Below are positions 1 through 12,035 of a stretch of 64,000 nucleotides of DNA, one piece after another. A program made the translations under genes and the position numbers. The DNA comes from Sporothrix humicola (Eukaryota > Ascomycota > Sordariomycetes > Ophiostomatales > Ophiostomataceae): contig WNYE01000089.1 of NCBI GenBank assembly GCA_021396245.1, positions 106,898-170,897 of the forward strand, read 5' to 3'. Under the pieces are notes generated by a model. It had not been told where the DNA came from and searched no databases. It saw only the letters and a program-made list of their open reading frames with translations. The stretch's first letter is position 1; every line of letters starts with the position of its first letter.

Positions 1-3000
1 GCTGTTGTTTGATTGCTCTTGAATATCGATATCGCATCTTACAAAGAAAGTGCACTCGCTTCACTTGTCCTGACAAAGTCCCTACTTTATCTGACATTAT
101 CTGCCTCCCTTCCCTTGGCTTGGACGCAGTAATTAAATTAATACCCGAGACCACACCCGGTAGCCATCACAATTGTCGCAAGATATATGTCGTATACATC
201 AATTTGTCCCGCCCTTTGTATCTTACGTCGCACGCCCGGGATTCTCACGGGGCAATTTACTTTACCGTGTACTCTCTGGAAATGAATAAGAAGGTCTGCG
301 GCCTACTAAGAACGCAGAGTTTTCTTAGCACCGGCGAAAGAGCTAGAGCTTTGTTCCCGTCCTTTTGGTGCTGATCCCGAAATATCGCTACTTTTTTTTC
401 TTTACTTTTCGCGCTTCTCTTTGACAGAACTCGAGAGACTAACACTGTTTTTCCTCTTCGGCTTATGACGTCCCCTGCAGCCTAGCCAATAGGATAAAAT
501 GGGACCTCTCTTTGAAAAGAGCGCCTGTCTTCAATGTCCGGGTATATTTGGAGTCGATACGATGTTGAGGGGAGGTAGGACCTTTGCGTTGTTTTGTTTG
601 CTTTCTACACTCGCTCTCGCTCTTTTTTCAAGTGCTCACCTTGAATTCTGTCAGATGTTTGGGATAGATTTGGCGTTTTTCTGTGATCTGTGACAGAATA
701 AGATGCACACAGACGTTATGTGTCTCTGTGTGCTCTCGACTTGTATGCCGGTAATTAATCGTGAAAATATACGACATACATCTGCACCTCAAAGGTCGTC
801 AAAATTCGCCTTCCGGCACTGCGAACACTTGTACCGAAGAGACTTACAGCGCGAGTCCCAGAGACCCAAACACCCAAGACCGACCCAAAAACGAGGCCCA
901 GATCTGTGGACCGGGGCAAATCGTAATTTCGTGTTCTGTGATTGGCTGGCTGGCGTTTAAGCATGAAAATGCCTGTTTCGAACATAGTGCGTCCCTAACA
1001 ACTGCCGCCAGGCACTGTGTTTAGAAGAGCAGTCAAGAGCAATCACTGAAGGAGCTGCGACTGCGTGCTGTGTCGTCAGGCTCTTCTCAGGTCTTCTCAC
1101 GGATCGCCGCCGATCAATCACTGATCAACGACTGTGAAGAAGAGCAGAATCTTGCTGTAATTTCGCACTTGAACATTTCGAAAAATCTGGCTAATATTCT
1201 CCGTCTTTCTTTGATTAATTCATTCCCTCCAAGATAGAAGCGTGAGAGGGTGACAATATGCGAGCTAGCTGTTAGCTGTCAGCTGTCTGTCAGTCCACTA
1301 AATCCAGGGCATATGCCACCTAAATACTCCGTAGCGCTCCAAAATAGCAGCATGTCACACTGTCCGCACTGTAAGATACTTTTACACTCCAAAAAGCCAC
1401 CCCTGTTTCGATGATATCAATGTTCTCCATCGCCCGTCGGAGCACGGAAAAGACCTCCTATGAAGTTGAGAAATCTTTTCGCTGTAAAGTTAATCGGCTT
1501 TTCGACATCGTCGTCATCGTTTGTCGACTGCATCTCCACCCCGAGGAAAATGAAAAATGACTTGCGTTTGCGACCTGTTTGCGCATCAGCGCAGCAAGCG
1601 CATCTCTGATGCACCTGCCTTGACTGCCTCACTGCCTTCTTGCTCTTGCCTCTCGGCCAGCTCCCCTGTTTTGCTTGGTTGTCTGGCTGTGCCTGCCCAC
1701 CTATTGCCTGCCTGCCCCATATCGGGCCTGCATATGCCGTCCTCTCACAGGCCTATCCCACCCACCTTTTTTTGACAAGTATCTCACATCTGCGACGTCT
1801 TTTCTCACTGCAGAATACAGAACGCAGGACGACTGGCAGGAGGGAAAAGGAGAGTGCCACTTTTTCCGTCGCACACACCTCGTCCCGCACACCCCCTTCT
1901 CGCCCACCGCCTTTCGTTTGCCTGTTGCTATTGATTGTGTTGCCTCGATTTTTCCAGTGCTTGTGCTTTTCAGCTGTTTGCTTGCTTGTTCATCCAATCC
2001 TCTTGTCTAATCACCCTGCAGTCGACCCCATCTCAAAGAATGATAAGTCGTTAGAATAACAAGAAAAGGACCATAAAAAGGCAGAAAAAGAAAAGAGGCT
2101 ACAGCAACCTTGCATGCACTCCCCCAAATACTTCACCAAAGCCCGTCACCGCCTTTTTTTTTGTCAGTCCTTTGCACCCCCTGTCGTTGGTCGGGCTTGC
2201 ACTTTATGGGACCCCACCCAACCACTTTTCTTTTTCTGCCTAGCCTGCTTTTTTTTTTTTTAACTCTTGTTCTTGTTGCCGTCCGCTCCTGCTTGTTGGA
2301 GTTTGGAGTCGTCCGACACTTGCTCAACCGCTCGACAGCTCTTTCCTCCCTGTCTTCACAAGCTCCTCTCGCTCCTTCCCCACCAATCTCCCCTCAAGAT
2401 ACAAGTCATATCCCCCCTCTCCCTTGCGTCGCGGGCGCTGAATGACCAGCAGGTTGCCAGGCTGCCTAGCGCCCGATATTGCTCAGGGCGTGACAGAATG
2501 ACAGATGTACGACGTAGCTTGACATCCTTCGTCACTGCTGTGTAGAAATGAGTTATAATGATCACACTTGAAATACGGACAAGAGTCAACCTGAACGGAT
2601 GACGGTGATGATGAGAGAAATGAGGGGGAGGTGTGATCACTGATGGATCGTGCACCCGCCGTGGCGCCCGTGCGAGAGACCATGAGCCTGGACCCAGGTC
2701 TTTCCTTTTCTTCCTTTCCGTCTTTGATTCCTTGATCCAGGTCTTGGACGAGCAAGGTCTTGAACTGGGTCTGAACTGAAAAACCCTTGGAAACACTTGT
2801 CCCTCTTTCCTCTTTCTGTCTAACAGCGTTGTGTTTTGTGCCGTGCTCCCCCAAAAAAGCCACCTCGTGAGTCGTCCCTGCCCGAAGTGCCCACTGCCCA
2901 AACAGCAAACTGTGAGCGGAGCGCTTGCCTTGTCGTGCGACCTTGACTCAAATATCACGGAGCAAAGAGGGAAAGAGCAAACGGCATCCTCTTGATATGA

Positions 3001-5477
3001 CTGTTTATTCGTGGATCGTGGCTCGTGGCACCTGCTGCCTACAGGCATTGCTACTGATGTTTTGTTCGTCGTCTGCTGCCTTCATCTGTTTGTTCACCAC
3101 TTTCACCTGTCTTTTTCTCACAGCATTTGCACTTATTTGCACTTGCACGGCTCGCATGCGACAGCGACAGGGGGTGTGAGCGCAAAAAAAAGTCTGGTCC
3201 ACTAGCGTCGTTCCGTTGCTCGTTTCGGGTCTCTCCCAGACACTTTTCTCGTAAGGAAATTATGGCACCGAAGAAGAAGAGAAGGAATGGACCCACAAAA
3301 AGAAGACGAGAAGCGCAAAAATCAGAGTTCTCTCAGAGACAAACGGCACCAGAGCCACCAGAGCAGGCAGGAAAGAGGCAGACGAGGCCGTGAGGAGGCC
3401 GACGAAAAAGAGACAAGTCATGCAGGCGCTTTTGTATGTGAAAATGCAGGCACGCGGGCGAAAAACTTTGTACCCCCGTCGCTGTTTGCTGGCAGGAACC
3501 CCCGTCGGTCGTTTTACGCTTTTACGGTGTTAATACGTCCCTCTCAGAAAAGAGAAAAGCTCTTGCCTCGCCTCGCCCCATAGCGGCCCAGGCCCAAGAA
3601 AGCAGCAATGGCCCCAGAAAAAACGACGACAAGACCCAGAATAAAAAACCAGAAAAGAAAATGCGCCGCCCCAGAAGGTCGAGAAGGAAGACAGTGGGAG
3701 AAGAAAACAGGAGATGCTCGGATTTCCCTTACAAAAACATTTACATTTTCGATTACTTTTGCACGGTTGCCATTCGTGCCTTCCCTCTCTCATGTCCACC
3801 CGGCATCCACCGAACAGATTTTTCTTTTCTTTCTATTGCTTCTTTCATTTTCTTTCATCAATATCGTACGAAACCTGCTCGGAGGAAAGAGCAAAAGAGC
3901 GAGCTCAAGCAAATGATCGTCTTTTTCTGTAGCGCTTTCCGAGTAAAAACTGTAAAGAGAAGGTACGCTTGATGCATATCACCTTCATCAGGAAAGAACG
4001 ACCGCGTGAAGAAATTCCCGCCCCCTTCCTTTTCCTGCCTCAGCCTTTTTGCCGTCCATCACCCCTCTGTGAGGCCGTCCGTCACTCACTCTGTCGCTCC
4101 TTCCCTCAATTTTTCTTTTCTTTCTTTTCCCAGCCAATGCACCCACACCCCCTAGTCTCCTTTTTTTCCTTACCTCCTGCACCACCACCTTCTTGCTGCA
4201 CGCCCGCCTAGCTGCCTTACCGCCCGCCCCGGTCGACCAACAGTGACGCTTGTAAATCTCGTCTCCCTTGGCTCGTTCTTTTTCTTCTTTTTCTGCTATT
4301 TTTTCTTAGCTCTATTTTGTTTTAGCCCAGAAGTGGTGCCTGTGCCGTTGCCACCGCTGAACTCATCGCCGTACCAACTTTCACACCGTCTCTGTTCTTT
4401 CTGTGTTCCTTCTCTCCCTTCCTCGACGGTTCCCCCCTTCTTTGTGCCTGTTTTCTGCCCCTTCCTGTTTCTACTGTGTTGTTCGTTGCTCCTTCCCTTT
4501 CTCATCCAACAAAACAAAACAAAAACATCAGAAGAAATAAAACATCACCAGACGAGGAAAGAACGACCGGTCGCAGCTTCCCGCTACGAAAAAGAAAAAA
4601 AAAACGCACCTGCCCACGTTGACTTCACCACGTTGCTCACCGTTGCTTCCTCAACCCAACAAAATAAAACAAGAGCAGAGCACCAGAAGGAGCGATCGCC
4701 CGCATTAAAACTCAGCCCGCCCAAAAGAGAAGGAGCTGGGGTGTACGTACGACAAACGACGAAACACCAAGCAACTCTCTCTTTTTTTCTGAAGCATCCG
4801 TCCTTCAGCCTCCTTCCACCTTTTCCTCACATCCGTTTCTGCTTCATTTTTGAGCCTTTTCGCATTTCCTCTTCCACGCAATCCATTGAACGCAGCATTC
4901 CTCAACGTCTACACTCTCAAACATCGCCAACCATCGTCCACGCTTCATTCGCCAAACTCTCTGTCTACTACACCTGCACGCATTTTATTTCCCTGCATTC
5001 CGCCCCTGCATCGCACAGCAAACGAAAGCCCATTTTCGCAGCAAACAACAGCCAGAAGACAAACGAACAAGAATAACAACTCCAAAACGCTTTTGGCGCA
5101 TAGGTTGAGAGATCCGGAGATCCCTCACCGTTTCCCTCCTTTTCCCTCCTCAACTTTGAGCCTGCTGTGTTTTTTATCTCCTTCGTCTCACATATCTCCG
5201 TTTTCCCCTTGTTTTGTACCTTTTTCCCGCCTTTTCCTCTCTATTTTCTTATTTTCTTTTTTTTTTCTATTCTACTTTTCCACTTTCCCTTACTATTGCC
5301 TCCCACGGAGCACCCCGAGCTATCTCCCTTTTCTCTTTCCGCTATTCTCTTTTTTTCTCCTTTCCCCATCCTCCTTTCCCTTAATCGGTCGTCCCTTGTG
5401 ATCGCCCGATTCTCGTTCCAACAACACAAATAGCGGCCTCCCCCCTACACTGTACGACTTGTACTCATATTCGCATC
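1..5477. other. Gene-free region and pyrimidine-rich leader of the GDS1-like gene
   Basis: No reading frame here has a recognisable domain or balanced composition. The left part (1-1400) is unremarkable mixed sequence. From about 1600, and strongly from 4000 to 5460, the + strand is C/T-rich with short T runs, as seen at fungal promoters and 5' leaders; the GDS1-like start codon follows directly. The longest open frames (2356-3048 minus, 4243-5076 plus) are low-complexity Phe/Ser/Pro/Lys translations and I do not call them genes. An exact TACTCCGTA nonamer lies at 1325-1333. An unspliced or non-coding 5' exon cannot be excluded. Confidence 0.6.
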
Positions 5478-7151
5478 ATGCCGTATAATACTCGTCGCAA
5501 ATCGCTTTCGCTGCCGTCGCTGGGCATCCACGTTCCTGTTACGCACGCCGCTCGCGCTGCCGCTGCCGCCGCCGTTGCTGCCGCCGCAACCAAGCCAAAC
5601 ACCCCCAACACTATCGCATCGCCAGTTTCTTCTTCATCCTCTCCCAACAACTCCAACACATCCTCCGCCGCCTCCAGCCAACAACGGCAACTCACACCCG
5701 CCTCCGACTCTTCCACAAACATGGCACCTCCCGCCTCTACTTCTTCTCTTTCTTCCTCGCCGAAGCGCACTTCGTCTTCGGATGCACAACAACCATCGAG
5801 CAAGCGGACAAAGCGCAGCCACGATGCTCTCGCTGCCGCCGTCGCCACACCGCCCCAGTCGCCAAAACGCCAGGCGTCGGTCGAGATGGACGAGGAGGTC
5901 GAGATTGACATGGACGAAGTCAACGACGACATTGTCGAGGCCGTCATCCTGCAGCTCAAGTCGACCGGCAACCGCCCGCATCTGATCAAGGAACTCTCTG
6001 CTATCCTCATGACGCAGCTCAAATCCGTTCAACAGTATGATCTCCCCATTCCTCCCAGTTTCTGCCAATTCTTCCAATTTCTTTCAGTTTGCTTTTCTCT
6101 CAATTCCCTCGAGTCCCCTAATCACAAGTCTTGCAATTCCCCAATTCCGATGGATTCCACTTCATTTGCCAGGTTTTCCCTTTTCCCTCGTCCCTGCATT
6201 TTTTTTTTTTGGGCTGGCGCTCTCAGCTTTTAGCGCCCTTTCGTATTTCCCCCTTTAGGCGCATCTAGTTACTAACAGCATGGTTGCTCCGCTTTCCACA
6301 GGTCGGCAAATCCCTGCGCCATTATCTCCTCTCGTCTCGCGTCGTACATGAAGCGCACCTGCTGGTCCGCGTCAAAAGCCTGCCCTCTGACCAAGGAGCT
6401 CGAGAACATCCACCCCCGCCGCACATACTACTTCTTGACCACTTGCCCGCATTTGCCGGTTCCCGATGCCTCGTCCGTCCACTTTATTGTGCCACGCACC
6501 AGCATCGTCACCCCGCCCCTGTCGAGCGCCGCCTCCGGTTCCGAGGCCGCCGAGGAGGAGCGCCGTCGCGAGCTGAGCCCCTCGCCCGAGGTCGATTTGT
6601 CTTCGCCCGAGTTTGACGACCTGGACGACGACATCCCGATGCCCGGCACGCCGATCACCCACATCTCTCACCGCTACCCCCGCTACTCGCGCTTTGCTCG
6701 TTACGCACACAGCGGCCACCACCGCTCGTCCAGCTCGTACTCCTCGCGCGGCCACCGCGGCGCTTCCCCTCCTCTCGAAAAGGACGAGAAGGAGTTCACG
6801 CAGACCGCCGAGGGCCTCCAGAAGCAGAAGCACGCCGGCAGCCGCTTCCAGCTGTCGCCCATTGCCGCCGAGGCTGCACCTCCCTCGGACGCCGCAGTTG
6901 CTGTTCTGCTCCTCGACGAGACCGCCAACCGCGACGACTCACTCATGTTCGGCTCGTCTTCTACGCGCAACTTTGAGCAGCACTTCACGCTCATGACCAG
7001 CCCCGCCATGCGCCCCATGTTCTCGCTGGGCCCTAAGAGAGACCACGAGGCCGAGAACTGGGCCAAGCTCGACAGCATGGTCAACGACTGGGACCGGTGC
7101 CCGGAGCATGTTGAGCTCGAGGAGCTTGACGGACTCCTGGACGAGTTCTAA
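5478..7151 (+). CDS. GDS1: GDS1-like winged-helix regulatory protein
   Basis: Two exons, 5478-6034 and 6302-7151, give 468 aa. The 267-bp intron has donor GTATGA, a CTAAC branch point near 6272 and acceptor CCACAG; the phase joins as ..SVQQ/SANPC... The N-terminus MPYNTRRKSLSLPSLGIHVP is, to my recollection, the conserved start of Pezizomycotina GDS1-type proteins. A low-complexity Ala/Ser/Thr/Pro segment (about 25-135) with KRTKR basic patches follows. The conserved globular part (about 145-230) spans the splice junction, with LKSTGNRPHLIKELSAIL and NPCAIISSRLASYMKR as winged-helix-like blocks. The C-terminal half is acidic and Ser-rich and ends in an acidic helix. Yeast GDS1 is a nuclear protein linked genetically to mitochondrial function; a role as nuclear regulator is family inference. 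The start has a good context (catcATG). Confidence 0.75.
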
Positions 7152-8388
7152 TCATTTTCGACTCTCTCCCCTCCATCACCTCGCGATACCCTCTCCTCTC
7201 TTGTCCCGGAGACAACCATTTTCTTCTTTCTCTTTTCTCTCTTCTCTCGTGTCGTCCTTTCTCATTACTCTCCTATTTCTTTTTGTGTCTGGGGTGATAC
7301 ACAAAAGGCGGTGTAACGATTTATGGTTTCTTGCTGCGATTTGATTGACAGATTGTTCTCGATCTTTTTTTCTCTCTTTTTTTGACATTTCTTGCTGTTG
7401 CGTTTTTGCGTCTTTTCGAGGGGTTCCGGCGGTTTCAAAAATTTGGGCATCTGGGTTTTTTTGCGTTTGTTTTCTGCTGTGGGCTGTTCGGGGATGAAAA
7501 AAATGGCGTCATATCTGGAGTTTTGCTATGTATTTTTGATCTTTGGGATTCTTTAGGTTTGCTTCTGTTCTCTTTTCATTGCTTGTTTCACTTTCTTGTC
7601 ATCTACGTTTTCCTGTCATTTCGTCTCTCCTATCCTATGAAAAACTCTCTTATTTTCTTTTCCTGGATTCGCTCCTTTGAGCGTCCAGGTATTATTCTCT
7701 CATCTCTTCCGTCCCGCTTTTCTTTTCTCTCTTTCACTGTTGTGGACTGCCACGGCCTGTTGTGTTGATCTGTTGACGTGTTGTACGAGTTTGAATCGGT
7801 CAAAAGACGTGTTAGACAAAAAGAGGTCGGGAAACCTTAAAAGGCGAGTAGGAACTTGGGAAGGATAAACAAAAACGGTGACGGGAACGGTTTATACAAA
7901 AGATGCTGTTTTTCTCTTCTTCTTACAATGTATGCTATGAAAGACGGCGGTCTCCTTTGTTTTCGATTTCGATCTTGTTTCCTTCTACTCCTGTACGATT
8001 ACGATAGATATGTCTACGGATTATATCAATTTTCTTTGTCGTTAGAAGGACAAACAGTGTTGATACAAAAAGAGGACCCGGTGACCGACAGTGGGATAGA
8101 GAAAAGGAAAAGAGGGTTTATTGCTTACTCTGTCTGCTTTGCTTTGTTTTGTATTTATGATTGCCAAGTTAGTTAAAAGCACCTGAATTATTCATTTGAT
8201 TTATTTTGAGAAGTATTTCAGTTTCATATAAAACTGAATTCACCAGTTCATTAAGCGAGAAAACCTTCAACATGCCAGAATGAGTGGGATGGTATTGCAT
8301 TGCTTTTATATAAACTAAAAAAAATCACATCCATCATGCTCGTCATTTGCTTTTACTATTTTTTTCATCTTCATCCCGTCAACACACC
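7152..8388. other. Convergent intergenic region, 3' UTRs
   Basis: This lies between the stop codons of two convergent genes (GDS1-like plus, OMS1-like minus). The first half is T-rich, as expected for a 3' UTR. The short open frames are Phe/Leu/Ser-rich translations of T-runs. I see no RNA gene or repeat. Confidence 0.5.
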
Positions 8389-9786
8389 TCACTTCTTGGC
8401 TGCTGCATCCCGCATCCGCAGCTCAATCTTCCACAGCGTGCCAAACTGCAGCCAGCCAGGCTTGGTGATGGACACAACCTCGAGGCCAGGCACCGCCTCC
8501 TGCGCCTTGGCCAAAATCGCATTCATGTCCCGGTTCCACCAGCACCCGAACCGCGCAAAGTGCCGCGTCGCGTACCGGTCCATCAGCGAGTTGACAAACG
8601 ACCAGCCGCCGCGGCCGTGCTCCAGCAGCAAGATGCGGCCCGTCTCGGGCTTGACGACGGCCGCCATGTTGGCAATCAGCTGGACGGGGTCGGCCACCGA
8701 GCAGAGGCCAAACGTCTGGACAACCGTGTCGTAGTGTTTGGACTTGGACTTGCCATCCGCCGGCAGCGGCAGCGGCTTCATGGCGTCGGCGCGGAAGAGG
8801 CGCACTCTGCCGTCCATGACGTTGACCACCTCGCTGCCCACCGGCGCCGTGTCGTCAATGGCCGGCGCCTTGCTGGAGATCTTCTCGTCAATGGCGGGCA
8901 CCCGGACGCGCAGCTGCTTGCGGGCAATGTTGAGGGCCTCGCCCGACAGGTCGACGCCGGTAAACGAGGTGACTTTGCTCGGGTCGCGCTCCTTGTTCAG
9001 AAGCTCGGCCGTCACGACCTTGGACCTCATGACATAGTCGGGGATGAACTCGAGCGGATCCCAGTAGTAATAATTCACATTGCGGCCAGTGCCGACGGCG
9101 ACTTCGAGAACCGAGCCCGTCGACGCTCTCGCAATCTTCTTGCGCTGGTTGAGGTAGCCCATAAGGCGCTCTGGCACGTCAAGGGAAGCGTCAAAGGCGG
9201 CAACACCCACGCGCGGGAGGCCTGTGGGCACAGCGTCGGGCGCAATCTCTTCGGGGCGGATGTCTTCTTCACGGCAGCCGCCCGACAGATAGGTGATGAG
9301 GAGGGGCGTAATGTAAAAACCGAGCACACCGGCAGCCAGAGCTGCACCAACAAGAGGCAGTTTCCGCTGTGAAAAGAGGCGGTCGAGAGACTCGGGCTTC
9401 GCCTTCTTGCCGTCCTTGGGGCCTTGCTGTTGTTGCTGCTCGCCTTGCTGGCCCTGCTGGTCCTTTTGCTTGCTTTGCTCTGACTCGGCAAACGGTGATG
9501 GGCGGTACGGAAGGACTGGTGCCCGGTTCAATGGGACGCGAGGCTTGTCTTTGCCGAGCTGTGGTGAAGAGGACGCCGGCTCTGCCCCTGTAGCCGGTGC
9601 TTTGGACTTGGGTGGCCGCTTCATGCGGGGTGATGTTGCTTGGAAGAGGGTCCGTCTGAATTTGGTGGCCGTAATGCACGATTGGCTGGGCTGGGATACT
9701 GAGGTCGGACGGAGACTAGACTGTAAGCTGCCATTCCAGGCCCGGGCCGCCATGCCGGCCGTCCTTGAGCCGGCGACGGTCGCCAT
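8389..9786 (-). CDS. OMS1: OMS1-like mitochondrial methyltransferase-fold protein
   Basis: Single exon, 465 aa. I place the start at 9786 (caacATGGCG). The open frame runs 95 codons further upstream, but that stretch is not protein-like. Residues 1-60 are rich in Arg/Ser/Ala with few acids, fitting a mitochondrial presequence. A Gln-rich linker (111-121) precedes one hydrophobic segment (143-167). The methyltransferase fold follows: motif I VLEVAVGTGRN (226-236), a GVDLSGEAL motif II-like block, then YDTVVQTFGLCSV and RILLLEHGRG. This order (presequence, one membrane span, SAM methyltransferase) matches yeast Oms1, an inner-membrane protein tied to respiratory-complex assembly. The substrate is unknown. 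It is divergent from the IMPACT-family gene. Confidence 0.8.
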   Translation of the reverse strand: MATVAGSRTAGMAARAWNGSLQSSLRPTSVSQPSQSCITATKFRRTLFQATSPRMKRPPKSKAPATGAEPASSSPQLGKDKPRVPLNRAPVLPYRPSPFAESEQSKQKDQQGQQGEQQQQQGPKDGKKAKPESLDRLFSQRKLPLVGAALAAGVLGFYITPLLITYLSGGCREEDIRPEEIAPDAVPTGLPRVGVAAFDASLDVPERLMGYLNQRKKIARASTGSVLEVAVGTGRNVNYYYWDPLEFIPDYVMRSKVVTAELLNKERDPSKVTSFTGVDLSGEALNIARKQLRVRVPAIDEKISSKAPAIDDTAPVGSEVVNVMDGRVRLFRADAMKPLPLPADGKSKSKHYDTVVQTFGLCSVADPVQLIANMAAVVKPETGRILLLEHGRGGWSFVNSLMDRYATRHFARFGCWWNRDMNAILAKAQEAVPGLEVVSITKPGWLQFGTLWKIELRMRDAAAKK

Positions 9787-10217
9787 GTTGTTGGCTGATG
9801 AGATGAAGATGAGACGGAGGATAGGGAGCGGGGTGGTCCCCTCGTGGATTTTGTGCCGACTGTCGGGCTGTTTGCCAATGGCTGTCAAGCACGCCGAAAA
9901 TAATTTCCCTGTGTGCTCTGTCGTCCCCAATTGTGTGTGTTGACTCTGAATTATGAGTTGTGTAAACCGTCGAGCTGTAGTAGTTGGAGTTTTTTGAGAT
10001 CTTTTTCTCGACTGATGTTGAAAGTGTGAAAAGTGGGGCCCACCTGCCACTTCTCTCACATCCGCACGCATCGCCGAGAACCTGTGACTTCGCGAGCAAA
10101 ACCACTAAATTCATCCACTAACAAACCATCGTTCTCCGCAACCCGCGTTTGCATGACGCGACGTTGAATGTGACGACTCAACGGCACAATATAACTAAAC
10201 TACAACTCATCAACAAT
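9787..10217. promoter_or_regulatory. Shared divergent promoter, OMS1-like / IMPACT-like
   Basis: These 431 bp separate the start codons of two divergently transcribed genes and must hold both promoters and leaders. No TATA box is obvious. The right end is A/C-rich (AACTAAACTACAACTCATCAACAAT), typical of a fungal leader just before the IMPACT-like ATG. I could assign no specific factor site. Confidence 0.5.
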
Positions 10218-12035
10218 ATGTCTGCGTCGGAAAAAGACTTGCAGGATCTCCTGCGTCTGTTGACGACAACGCGGAAGCTGCCCATCTTACAGGCGATGAC
10301 GCAAGTCAAGGCATTGCAAGCGGCCAATTTGCGAAGGTGAGTCTGATACCCGTGAAAGCAATTGGTTCACACCACTAACACACCCAGTATCCAACAAATT
10401 GCAGAGGCGCCGGCCGATGTGGTCAAGGATGCCATCAAAGATGCCGCTGCTGCCAAGTCTCTGCAGACGAGCTGTAAGACGGCTCTCAAGAAGATGAACG
10501 CGGGCGGCCCTGCTGCCGGTGGAAGCAAACGGCCATCTTCTTCTTCGGGAATAGGCTCAACTGCCGCAAAGAGGGCCAAGCAGCTCGACGGCACGCCCTC
10601 TGCCTCGAGCAGCTACAACATGCTTATGGGCCCAGAGCCAATGACGGCCGCCGAGCTGGAGCGCTCGCTCGAACTGCCCGTGTTTGTGCCAACAGACGAG
10701 GAGGACGAGGAACGCATTGCCTCGACTGTCCTCTTGACGAACCGGGCCCCTCTCGTGCTGGCATTTGCTGTCGAGCTGCTCCGCTATACCATGCCCGAGC
10801 AGCCCGTCTCGAGCCGTCTGAGCCTGGCTCAGGCCGTCGTCAGCGCCAACTCGCGGTCCAAGGCAACGAGTCTCGGTATGGACTGGGCAAAGGGACCCAG
10901 TGCAGACGACGCGGGGTGGGGCCAGGGCCAGCCACGTGTGCGGATTTTGGGCCGTGAAGTGGCTGTCCTGAAGCGCAGCGGGTACACTTGGAAGGGTGAC
11001 GAAGAGGAGGAGGACGGTGGTGATAAAGACAAGGAGTCGACCGGTGTTGCAGCAACAACAAAAGCGGCTGTGGCCGAAGCTGAACCCACAACCGGAGAAG
11101 ATCATCCACCACAAACCGTACCACAGGTCCACAATGCCATGTCACAACCGGCCGCCGGCATCTGGTCCACGAGCCAGACGATCTCCCTCAAGGACTCGAC
11201 GTTTGTTGCGCGCGCCACCACCATCACCGACCCAGGCCAGCGTGCAGGCCTGATCCGCTCGCTCATGGAGGCAAACCCAAAACTGCTCACAGCCACACAC
11301 AATGCCTGGGCCTACCGCATCCGCAGCAAAAGCAGCGACTACGCCAGCAGCGTGCGCCAGGACTCGTACGACGACGGCGAGACGGGCTGTGGCGATCTGA
11401 TGCTGCGTGTTCTGCACGAGCTCGGGGCCGTCGACACTTTGGTCGTGCTGACACGCTGGTTTGGAGGCACAATGCTGGGGCCCGACCGCTGGCGGCTGAT
11501 GCGGAACTGTGTTACGGGCGTCATGGCCGAGCGGCTGCGCAGAACAGGCGCTGATGTGGCGCTTAGTGGTGAGGCAGCATGGGGCCTGGATCTGGAAACA
11601 ATGCGCGAGCAGCAGGAGTCTAGTAACAGCAGCAACAGTGCGGCCGCACGGTTCAAGCACGGCAGCTCAGGCATAACGTCTGTGGTTGGCATGCCCATTC
11701 ACCGGCCTGAAGGAGCCCGCCAGTACCTCATGAAGAGTTTCTTGACAGCAGAGGATACTGTGACCAGCAACACAGCCGAAACGACACCGAAAAAGAAAAA
11801 GACGGTCAAGGCCATGGATGCCGAAAAGGAAGAGAACCTGGGAATGCTCCTGGGCGCCCTGCGCATGGTCTTTGACAGCTGGGCCGACCACATCACGACC
11901 GCCGAGCTGGACCGCAAGGCCTGGAGCTGGTACGTTGCTGTGCGTCCAGACGTCGAAAGCGGTCCTTCTGGCTGGGGTGCCAAGGGGGCCGTGAAACTCA
12001 AGGATGTTCTGGCCCTTCGCAGGCCGGAGAAGTGA
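10218..12035 (+). CDS. IMPACT/UPF0029-family protein with long N-terminal extension
   Basis: Two exons, 10218-10336 and 10388-12035 (51-bp intron, donor GTGAGT, branch CTAAC, acceptor CCCAG), give 588 aa. The start at 10218 (caatATGTCT) is preferred over an in-frame ATG 23 codons upstream. The Impact N-terminal domain lies in the second half (about 270-400), with hallmark blocks DDGETGCGDLML and VLTRWFGGTMLGPDRW. Residues 1-75 form a separate helical module (LQDLLRLLTTTRKLPILQAM..). Between them is a Lys/Ser-rich, acidic, disordered stretch. There is no RWD domain, so this is not an ordinary Yih1/IMPACT inhibitor of Gcn2. An insertion near 490 is KKKKK-rich. The C-terminus (VRPDVESGPSGWGAKGAVKL) is well ordered. 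Function is unknown; a link to translation control is family inference only. Confidence 0.75.

Noticed and set aside
2356..3048. 230-codon open frame on the minus strand
   Set aside because: Composition is irregular and nothing resembles a known fold; the overlapping frames are equally open.
4243..5076. 277-codon open frame on + before the GDS1-like gene
   Set aside because: Translation is Phe/Ser/Pro/Lys low complexity from a C/T-rich leader; no domain, no sensible start context.
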